64,000 nt of DNA from Sambucus nigra. Its lineage: Eukaryota > Streptophyta > Magnoliopsida > Dipsacales > Adoxaceae. The notes beneath the pieces are model-generated. The model had not been told where the DNA came from. It saw only the letters and a list, made by a program, of their open reading frames with translations, and did no database searches. Shown here piece by piece: positions 41,021 to 51,021 of the stretch. The stretch's first letter is position 1. The number at the start of each line of letters is the position of its first letter. The translations under genes and the position numbers were made by a program. The DNA is taken from the NCBI GenBank assembly GCA_949130495.1, contig CASBWL010000053.1:1054001-1118000 (forward strand), in the 5' to 3' direction.

Positions 41021-43050
41021 GTGTAAACTCGAAACAACACCCGAATGGCCCCAGGGGTTGCACCAACACCTCCCACGGGACAAAGGTAACTCGTAGGAAC
41101 TGACCCCGTAGACGCGGGACACCCGATTTGAGAATACGATGATAATTTGCATATATCTAGATTTAGGCCTAAAAACATAGTGTTAGAGACTGAAAACTCA
41201 AAACAGCCCCCGAACGGGCCCCGTGGGTGGCATCAACACCTCCCACGGGACCAAGGTAACTCGTAGGAACTGAACCCACAGCTGCGGGTCTCCTGGTTTG
41301 AGAGTACTAAAGTAATTTGAGTATTTTTAGACTTAGGCTTAAAAATATGACGTTAGAGGGTGAAAAATCGAAACAGCTTTCGAACGGTCCCGTGGGTGGC
41401 ACCAACACCTCCCACGGGACAAATGTAACTTGTAGGAACTGACCCCGCAGCCGTGGGTCTCCCGGTTTGAGAATACGACGATAATTTACGTACTTCTAAA
41501 CTTAAGCAAAACATGGCATTAGAGGGTGAAAACTTGAAACGTCCCCCGAACGGTCCCGTGGGTGGCACCAACACCTCCCACAGGACCAAGGTAACTCTTA
41601 GGAACTGACCCCGCAGCAGAGGGCCTCTCGGATTGAGAATACAATGGAATTTTCATATTTCTAGACTTAGGCTTAAAAACATGGCGTTAGGGGTTGAGAA
41701 CTAGAAACAGCCACCGTACGTCCTCGTGGGTGGCACCAACACCTCCCACGGGACCAATGTAACTCGTAGGAACTGACCCCACATTTGCGGGACTCTTGAT
41801 TTGAGAATTCGTCCGTAATTTGTATAATTCATGACTTCGGCTTAAAAACATGGCGCTAGAGGGTGAAAACTCGAAACAACACCCGAACGGCCCCGGGGGT
41901 TGCACCAACACCTCCCACGGGGCAAAGGTAACTCGTATGAACTGACTCCGCAGCCGCGGGACACCCGATTTGAGAATACGATGATAATTTGCATATTTCT
42001 AGATTTAGGCCTAAAAACATGGAGTTAGAGACTGAAAAGTAGAAACAACCACCGTACGTCCTCGTGGGTGGCATCAACACCTCCCACGGGACCAATGTAA
42101 CTCGTAGCAACTGACCCCACATTTGCGGGAGTCCTGATTTGAGAATTCGTCAGTAATTTGTATAATTCTTGACTTCGGCTTAAAAACATGGCGTTAGAGG
42201 GTAAAAACTCAAAATAACACCCGAACGGCCGCGGGGGTTGCACCAACACCTCCCACGGGACAAAGGTAACATGTATGAACTGACCCCGCAGCCGCGGGAC
42301 ACCCGATTTGAGAATACGATGATAATTTGCATATTTATAGATTTAGGCCTAAAAACATGGTGTTAGAGACTGAAAACTCGAAACAGCCCCCGAACGGCCC
42401 CATGGGTGGCATCAACACCTCCCACGGGACCAAGGTAACTCGTACGAACGGAACCCGGAACCGCGGGTCTCCTGGTTTGAGAGTACTACAGTAATTTGAG
42501 TATTTTTAGACTTAGGCTTAAAAATATGACGTTAGAGGGTGAAAAATCGAAACAGCCTTCGAACGGTCCCATGGGTGGCACCAACACCTCCCACGGGACA
42601 AATGTAACTTGTAGGAACTAACCCCGGAGCCGCGGGTCTCCCGGTTTGAGAATACGACGGTAATTTACGTACTTTTAGACTTAAGCAAAACATTGCATTA
42701 GAGGGTGAAAACTTGAAACGTCCCCCGAACGGTCCCTTGGGTGGCACCAACACCTGCCACAGGACCAAGGTAACTCTTAGGAACTGACCCCGTAGCAAAG
42801 GGCCACCCGTTTTGAGAATACGATTGTAATTTTCATATTTCTAGACTTAGGCTTAAAAACATGGCGTTAGAGGGTGAGAACTAGAAACATCCACTTTACG
42901 TCCTCGTGGGTGGCACCAACACCTCGCACGGGACCAATGTAACTCGAAGGAACTGACCCCACAGTTGCGGGACTCCCGATTTGAGAATTCGATGGAAATT
43001 TGTATAGTTCTTGACTTAGGCTTAAAAACATGGCGTTAGAGGGTGAAAAC
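41021..43050 (+). repeat. Region E: 12-mer unit, near-identical pair, second copy
   Basis: Second member of the recent 2,021-bp tandem pair, with the same hybrid monomer at 42,031-42,052, so the hybrid formed before this duplication. The match with the first copy ends near 43,050, where the ATGGCCCCAGGGG variant of the first copy is replaced by the CGGCCCCGTGGG form. Both copies also share a one-base deletion (CAATGGAATTTTC) that makes the unit 2,021 rather than 2,022 bp. Confidence 0.75.
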
Positions 43051-43742
43051 TTGAAACAACACCCGAACGGCCCCGTGGGTGGCACTAAGACCTCCCACGG
43101 GACCAAGGTAAATCGTTGGATCAGAACCTGCAGCCGCGGGACACCCAATTTGAGAATACGATAGTAATTTGCATATTTCTAGACATAGACTTAAAAACAT
43201 GGCGTTAGAGGGTGAAAACTCGAAACAGCCCCCGAACGTCCCCGTGGGTGGCACCAACACCTCCCACGGGACCAATGTAACTCGTAGGAACTGACACCGC
43301 AGTCGCAGGACTCCCGGTTTGAGAATACGACAGTAATTTGCATATTTTTAAAATTAGGCTTAAAAACATGGCGTTAGAGGTTGAAAACTCGAAACAGCCC
43401 TCTAACATCCCCGTGGGTGGCACTAACACCTCCCACGGACCAATGTAACTCGGAGGAACTGACCCCGTAGCCGCCGGACTCTCAAATTGAGAGTAAGATG
43501 ATTATTTGCATATTTCTAGATTTAGGCCTAAAAACATGGTGTAGAGGGTGTAAACTCGAAACAGCCCCCGAACGGCCCCCTGGGTGGCACCAACACCTCC
43601 CACGGGACCAAGGTAACTCATAGGAACTGAACTCGCAACCGCGGGTCTCCTGGTTTGAGAGTACTACAGTAATTTGAGTATTTCTAGACTTAGGCTTAAA
43701 AATATGACGTTAGAGGGTGAAAACTCAAAACATCCTTCGAAC

Positions 43743-43778
43743 GGTCCCGTGGGTGGCACCAACACCTCCCACGGGACC
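43743..43778. repeat. Large dyad with a perfect 11-bp stem
   Basis: Here the left arm is preceded by GGT and the right arm followed by ACC, so the stem extends to 11 bp (43,743-43,753 with 43,768-43,778) around the 14-base spacer. The same extended form occurs near 46.6 kb and 48.6 kb. Many monomers in the 30-51 kb block have GTCCCGTGGG with GGGACA instead, which gives 10 bp. Confidence 0.8.
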
Positions 43779-46494
43779 AATGTAACCTGTAGGTACTAAC
43801 CCCGCTGCCACGGGTCTCCCAGTTTGAGAATACGACATTAATTTACATACTTCTAGACTTAAGCAAATCGAGGCATTAGAGGGTGAAAACTTGAAACGTC
43901 CCCCGAACGGTCCCGTGGGTGGCACCAAAATCTCCCACAGGACCAAGGTAACTCTTAGGAACTGACCCCGCAGTAGAGGGCCTCCTGGTTTGAGAATACG
44001 ATGGTAATTTCAAATTTCTAGACTTAGGCTTAAAAACATGGCGTTAGAGGGTAAGAACTAGAAACAGCCACCGTACGTCCTCGTGGGTGGCACCAACACC
44101 TCCCACGGGACCAATGTAACTCGTAGGAATTGACCCCACAATTGCGGGACTCCTGATTGAGAATTCGACAGTAATTTGTATAATTCTTGACTTTGGCTTA
44201 AAAACATGGCGTTAGAGGGTGAAAACTTGAAACAACACCCGAACGGCCCCGGGGGTTGCACCAACACCTCCCATAGGACCAATGTAACTCGTATGAACTG
44301 ACCCCGCAGCCGCGGGACTCTCAAATTGAGAGTAAGATGATTATTTGCATATTTTTAGATTTAGGCCTAAAAACATGGTGTTAGAGGGTGTAAACTCGAA
44401 ACAGCCCCCGAACGGCCCCCTGGGTGGCACCAACACCTCCCACGGGACCAAGGTAACTCGTAGGAACTGAACTCGCAGCCCGCGGGTCTCCTGGTTTGAG
44501 AGTACTACAGTAATTTGAGTATTTCTAGACTTAGGCTTAAAAATATGACGTTAGATGGTGAAAACTCGAAACAGCTTTCGAACGGTCCCGTGGGTGGCAC
44601 GAACACCTCCCACGGGACAAATGTAACATATAGGAACTGACCCCGCAGCCGCGGGTATCCCGGTTTAAGAATACGACGGTAATTTACATTCATCTAGACT
44701 TAAGCAAAACATGGCATTAGAGGGTGAAAACTTGAAACGTCCCCCGAACGGTCCCGTGGGTGGCACCAACACCTCCCACAGGACCAAGGTAATTCTTAGG
44801 AACTGACCCCGCAGTAGAGGGCCTCTCGTTTTGAGAATACGATGGTAATTTTCATATTTCTAGACTTAGGCTTAAAAACATGGCGTTAGAGGTTGAGAAC
44901 TAGAAACAGCCACCGTACGTCCTCGTGGGTGGCACCAACACCTCCCACGGGACCAATGTAACTCGTAGGAACTGACCCCACATTTACGGGACTCCTGATT
45001 TGAGAATTCGTCACTAATTTGTATAATTCTTGACTTAGGATTAAAAACAAGGCGTTAGAGGGTGAAAACTCGAAATAACACCCGAACGGATCCGAGGGTT
45101 GCACCAACACCTCCCACGGGACAAAGGTAACTCGTAGGAACTGACCCCGCAGCCGCGGGACACCCGATTTGAGAATAAGATGATAATTTGCATATTTCTA
45201 GATTTAGGCCTAAAAACATGGTGTTAGAGACTGAAAACTCGAAACAGCCCCCGAACGGCCCCGTGGGTGGCATCAACACCTCCCACGGGACCAAGGTAAC
45301 TCGTACGAACTGAACCCGCAACCGCGGGTCTCCTGGTTTGAGAGTACTACATTAATTTGAGTATTTTTAGACTTAGGCTTAAAAATATGACGTCAGAGGG
45401 TGAAAAATTGAAACAGCCTTCGAACGGTCCCGTGGGTGGCACCAACACCTCCCACGGGACAAATGTAACTTGTAGGAACTAACCCCGCAGCCGCGGGTCT
45501 CCCGGTTTGAGAATACGACGGTAATTTATGTACTTCTAGACTTAAGCAAAACATGGCATCAGAGGGTGAAAACTTGAAACGTCCCCCGAACGGTCCCGTG
45601 GGTGGCACCAACACCTCCCACAGGACCAAGGTAACTCTTAGGAACTGACCCCGCAGCAGAGGGCCTCCCGTTTTGAGAATACGATGGTAATTTTCATATT
45701 TCTAGACATAGGCTTAAAAACATGGCGTGAGAGGGTGAGAACTAGAAACAGCCATCGTATGTCCTCGTGGGTGGCACCAACACCTCCCACGGTACCAATG
45801 TCGCTCGGAGAAACTGACCCCACAGTTGCGGGACTCTCGATTTGAGAATTCGACGGAAATTTGTGTAATTCTTGACTTAGGCTTAAAAACATGGCGTTAG
45901 AGGGTCAAAACTCGAAACAACACCCGAACGGCCCCCGTGGGTGGCACCAACACCTCCCACGGGACCAAGGTAACTCCTAGGAACTGACCCCGCAGCCGCG
46001 GGACACCCGATTTGAGAATACGATAGTAATTTGCATATTTCTAGACATAGGCTTAAAAACGTGGCGTTAGAGGGTGAAAACTCGAAACATCCCCCGAACG
46101 TCCCTATGGGTGGCACCAACACCTCCCACGGGACCAATGTAACTCGTAGGAACTGACCCCGCAGCCGCAAGACTCCCGGTTTAAGAATATGACGGTAATT
46201 TGCATATTTTTAAAATTAGGCCTAAAAACGTGGCGTTAGAGGGTGAAAACTTGAAACAGCCCTCTAACATTCCCGTGGGTGGCACCAACACCTCCCACGG
46301 ACCAATGTAACTCGGAGGAACTGACCCCGTAGCCGCGGGACTCTCGATTCGAGAGTAAGATGATTATTTGCATATTTCTAGATTTAGGCCTAAAAACATG
46401 GTGTTAGAGGGTGAAAACTCGAAACAGCCCCCGAACGACCCCGTGCGTGGCACCAACACCTCCCACGGGACCAAGGTAACTCGTAGGAACTGAA

Positions 46495-46508
46495 CCCGCA
46501 GCTGCGGG
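46495..46508. repeat. Small dyad as a perfect 14-bp palindrome
   Basis: CCCGCAGCTGCGGG is fully self-complementary with no loop, because the loop base C has become T. A matching palindrome with different arms, CCCGTAGCTACGGG, is at 55,400-55,413. Confidence 0.75.
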
Positions 46509-48176
46509 TCTCCTGGTTTGAGAGTACTACAGTAATTTGAGTATTTCTAGACTTTAGCTTAAAAATATGACTTTAGAGGGTGAAAACTCGAAACATCCTT
46601 CGAACGGTCCCGTGGGTGGCACCAACACCTCCCACGGGACCAATGTAACCTGTAGGAACTGACCCCGCAGCCGCGGGTCTCCCAGTTTGAGAATACGACT
46701 GTAATTTACATACTTCTAGACTTAACCAAATCGAGGCATTAGAGGGTGAAAACTTGAAACGTCCTCCGAACGGTCCCGTGGGTGGCACCAACACCTCCCA
46801 CAGGACCAAGGTAACTCTTAGGAACTGACCCCGCAGCAGAGGGCCTCCTGTTTTGAAAATACGATGGTAATTTTCATATTTCTAGACTTAGGCTAAAAAA
46901 CATGGCGGTAGAGGTTGAGAATTAGAAACATCCACCGTACATCCTCGTGGGTGGCACCAACACCTCCCACGGGACCAATGTAACTCGTAGGAACTGACCC
47001 CACAATTGCGGGACTCCTGATTTGAGAATTCATCAGTAATTTGTATAATTCTTGACTTCGGCTTAAAAACATGGCGTTAGAGGGTGAAAACTCGAAACAA
47101 CACCCGAACGGCCCCGGGGGTTGCACCAACACCTCCCACGGGACAAAGGTAACTCGTATGAACTGACCCCGCAGCCGCGGGACACCCGATTTGAGAATAC
47201 GATGATAATTTTCATATTTCTAGATTTAGGCCTAAAAACATGGTGTTAGAGACTGAAAACTCGAAATAGCCCCGGAAAGGCCCCGTGGGTGGCATCAACA
47301 CCTCCCACGGGACCAAGGTAACTCGTACGAACTGAACCCGCAACCGCGGGTCTCCTGGTTTGAGAGTACTACATTAATTTGAGTATTTTTAGACTTAGGC
47401 TTAAAAATATGACGTTAGAGGGTGAAAAATCGAAACAGCCTTCGAACGGTCCTGTGGGTGGCACCAACACCTCCCACGGGACAAATGTAACTTGTAGGAA
47501 CTAACCCCGGAGCCGCGGGTCTCCCGGTTTGAAAATACGACGGTAATTTACGTACTTTTAGACTTAAGCAAAACATGGCATTAGAGGGTGAAAACTTGAA
47601 ACGTCCCCCGAACGGTCCCTTGGGTGGCACCAACACCTCCCACAGGACCAAGGTAACTCTTAGGAACTGACCCCGTAGCAGAGGGCCTCCCGTTTTGAGA
47701 ATACGATGGTAATTTTCATATTTCTAGACTTAGGCTTAAAAACATGGCGTTAGAAGGTGAGAACTAGAAACAGTCACCGTACGTCCTCGTGGGTGACACC
47801 AACACCTCCCACGGGACCAATGTAACTCGGAGGAACTGACCCCACAGTTGCGAGACTCCCGATTTGAGAATTCGACGGAAATTTCTATAATTCTTGACTT
47901 AGGCTTAAAAACATGGCGTTAGAGGGTCAAAACTCGAAACAACACCCGAACGTCCCCGTGGGTGGCACCAACACCTCCCACGGGACCAAGGTAACTCCTA
48001 GGAATTGACCCCGCAGCCGCGGGACACCCAATTTGAGAATACGATACTAATTTGCATATTTCTAGACATAGGCTTAAAAACATGGCGTTAGAGGGTGAAA
48101 ACTCGAAACATCCCCCGAACGTCCCCGTGGGTGGCACCAACACCTCCCACGGGACCAATGTAACTCGTAGGAACTG

Positions 48177-48190
48177 ACCCGCAAGACTCC
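48177..48190 (+). other. 7-bp deletion removing the small dyad
   Basis: The site reads GAACTGACCCGCAAGACTCC where sister monomers have a CCCCGCAGCCGCAAG stretch. The loss lies between two short CCGC repeats within the dyad. It explains the 1,171-bp interval between landmarks at 47,562 and 48,733 in place of about 1,179. Confidence 0.75.
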
Positions 48191-48844
48191 CGGTTTGAGA
48201 ATACGACGGTAATTTTCATATTTTTAAAATTAGGCCTAAAAACATGGCGTTAGAGGGTGAAAACTTGAAATAGCCCTCTAACATTCCCGTGGGTGGCACC
48301 AACACCTCCCGCGGACCAATGTAACTCGGAGGAACTGACCCCGTAGCCGTGGGACTCTCGATTCGAGAGTAAGATGATTATTTGCATATTTCTAGATTTA
48401 GGCCTAAAAACATGGTGTTAGAGGGTGAAAACTCGAAACAGCCCCCGAACGACCCCGTGGGTGGCACCAACACCTCCCACGGGACCAAGGTAATTCATAG
48501 GAATTGAACCCGCAGCTGCGGGTCTCCTGGTTTGAGAGTACTATAGTAATTTGAGTATTTATAGACTTTGGCTTAAAAATATGACGTTAGAGGGTGAAAA
48601 TCGAAACATCCTTCGAACGGTCCCGTGGGTGGCACCAACACCTCCCACGGGACCAATGTAACCTGTAGGAACTGACCCCGCAGCCGCGGGTCTCCCAGTT
48701 TGAGAATACGATAGTAATTTACATACTTCTAGACTTAAGCAAATCGAGGCATTAGAGGGTGAAAACTTGAAATGTCCCCCGAACGGTCCGGTGGGTGGCA
48801 CCAACACCTCCCACAGGACCAAGGTAACTCTTAGGAACTGACCC

Positions 48845-49686
48845 CGCAGCAGAGGGCCTCCCGTTTTGAGAATACGATGGTAATTTTAATATTTCTAGAC
48901 TTAGGCTTAAAAACATGGCGGTAGAGGTTGAGAATTAGAAACAGCCACCGTACATCCTCGTGGGTGGCACCAACACCTCCCACGGGACCAATGTAACTCG
49001 TAGGAACTGACCCCACAATTGCGGGACTCCTGATTTGAGAATTCGTCAGTAATTTGTATAATTCTTGACTTCGGCTTAAAAACATGGCATTAGAGGGTGA
49101 AAACTCGAAACAACACCCGAACGGCCCCGGGGGTTGCACCAACACCTCCCACGGTACAAAGGTAACTCGTATGAACTGACCCCGCAGCCGCGGGACACCC
49201 GATTTGAGAATACGATGATGATTTTCATATTTCTAGATTTAGGCCTAAAAACATGGTGTTAGAGACTCAAAACTCGAAACAGCCCTGGAAAGGCCCCGTG
49301 GGTGGCATCAACACCTCCCACGGGACCAATGTAACTCGTACGAACTGAACCCGCAACCACGTGTCTCCTTGTTTGAGAGTACTGCAGTAACTTGAGTATT
49401 TTTAGACTTAGGTTTAAAAATATGATGTTAGAGGGTGGAAAATCGAAACAGCCTTCGAACGGTCCCGTGGGTGGCACCAACACCTCCCACGGGACAAATG
49501 TAACTTGTAGGAACTAACCCCGCAGCCGCGGGTCTCCCGGTTTGAAAATATGACTGTAATTTACGTACTTTTAGACTTAAGCAAAACATGGCATTAGAGG
49601 GTGAAAACTTGAAACGTCCCCCCAACGGTCCCGTGGGTGGCACCAACACCTCCCACAGGACCAAGGTAACTCTTAGGAACTGACCC
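48845..49686 (+). repeat. Region E: recently duplicated 5-mer module, copy 1 (842 bp)
   Basis: This five-monomer module matches the following 842 bp closely, as seen at 48,831/49,673, 49,259/50,101 and 49,428/50,270. Shared private variants include GGCGGTAGAGGTTG, GAGAATTAGAAAC and GTAACTTGAG. The 7-mer expected between 5-mers is missing here, so the alternation has been replaced by local 5-mer amplification. Confidence 0.75.
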
Positions 49687-50528
49687 CGCAGCAGAGGGCC
49701 TCCCGTTTTGAGAATATGATGGTAATTTTCATATTTCTAGACTTAGGCTTAAAAACATGGCGGTAGAGGTTGAGAATTAGAAACATCCACCGTACATCCT
49801 CGTGGGTGGCACCAACACCTCCCACGGGACCAATGTAACTCGTAGGAACTGACCCCACAATTGCGGGACTCCTGATTTGAGAATTCGTCAGTAATTTGTA
49901 TAATTCTTGACTTCGGCTTAAAAACATGGCGTTAGAGGGTGAAAACTCGAAACAACACCCGAACGGCCCCGGGGGTTGCACCAACACCTCCCACGGGACA
50001 AAGGTAAATCGTATGAACTGAACCCGCAGCCGCGGGACACCCGATTTGAGAATACAATGATAATTTTCATATTTCTAGATTTAGGCCTAAAAACATGGTG
50101 TTAGAGACTCAAAACTCGAAACAGCCCCGGAAAGGCCCCGTGGGTGGCATCAACACCTTCCACGGGACCAATGTAACTCGTACGAACTGAACCCGCAACC
50201 GCGGGTCTCCTTGTTTGATAGTACTGCAGTAACTTGAGTATTTTTAGACTTAGGTTTAAAAATATGACATTAGAGGGTGGAAAATCGAAACAGCCTTCGA
50301 ACGGTCCCGTGGGTGGCACCAACACCTCCCACGGGACAAATGTAACTTGTAGGAACTAACCCCGCAGCCGCGGGTCTCCCGGTTTGAAAATACGACGGTA
50401 ATTTACGTACTTTTAGACTTAAGCAAAACATGGCATTAGAGGGTGAAAACTTGAAACGTCCCCCCAACGGTCCCGTGGGTGGCACCAACACCTCCCACAG
50501 GACCATGGTAACTCTTAGGAACTGACCC
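49687..50528 (+). repeat. Region E: recently duplicated 5-mer module, copy 2 (842 bp)
   Basis: Tandem partner of the preceding module with the same private variants. After about 50,530 the sequence returns to the older 12-mer type (ordinary GGCGTTAGAGGG with CGAAGGAACTG), and within about 350 bp region E ends. Confidence 0.75.
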
Positions 50529-50852
50529 CGCAGCAGAGGGCCTCCCGTTTTGAGAATATGATGGTAATTTTCATATTTCTAGACTTAGGCTTAAAAACAT
50601 GGCGTTAGAGGGTGAGAACTTGAAACAGCCACCGTACGTCCTCGTGGGTGGCACCAACACCTCCCACGGGACCAATGTAACTCGAAGGAACTGACCCCAC
50701 AGTTGCGGGACTCCCGATTTGAGAATTCGATGGTAATTTTTATAATTCTTGACTTAGGCTTAAAAACATGGCATTAGAGGGTGAAAAGTTGAAACAACAC
50801 CCGAACGGCGCCGTGGGTGGCACCAACACCTCCCACGGGACCAATGTAACTC

Positions 50853-51021
50853 GTAGGAACTAACCCCGCCGCCGTTTGACTCCCGATTTCAGAATATGAC
50901 GGGAATTTGCATATTTCTTGACTTAGGCTTAAAAACATGACGTTACAGGGTGAGAACTCGAATGTGGCCCCGAACGGTCCCGTGTTCTTCACCAACACCT
51001 CCAACATGACCAATGTAGCTC
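50853..51021 (+). repeat. Atypical monomer with altered large dyad, ancestral copy
   Basis: From 50,982 the left arm reads GTGTTCTTCACC instead of GTGGGTGGCACC, and the right side reads CCAACATGACC in place of CCCACGGGACC, followed by GTAGCTCTTAGG. Both arms of the usual 8-bp stem are lost, and the rest of the monomer is ordinary. It is the diverged forerunner of the four copies in the 3,203-bp HOR. Confidence 0.75.

Larger units (their letters stand above)
30301..50880 (+). repeat. Region E: mostly alternating 5-mer/7-mer modules (12-mer HOR, about 2,021 bp)
   Basis: The 166-bp CTTAAGCAAAAC-type monomer recurs at 31,399; 32,241; 33,417; 34,091; 34,595; 35,437; 36,616; 37,457; 38,636; 39,479; 40,657; 41,500; 42,679; 43,857; 44,698; 45,540; 46,720; 47,562; 48,733; 49,575; 50,417. 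Most steps are 842 bp (4x169+166) or about 1,179 bp (7 monomers), largely alternating, so one cycle is 12 monomers. Exceptions are 674+504 bp at 33.4-34.6 kb, two successive 7-mers at 41.5-43.9 kb, and runs of 5-mers at 43.9-45.5 and 48.7-50.4 kb. Monomer types keep a fixed order within a module. Confidence 0.85.
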
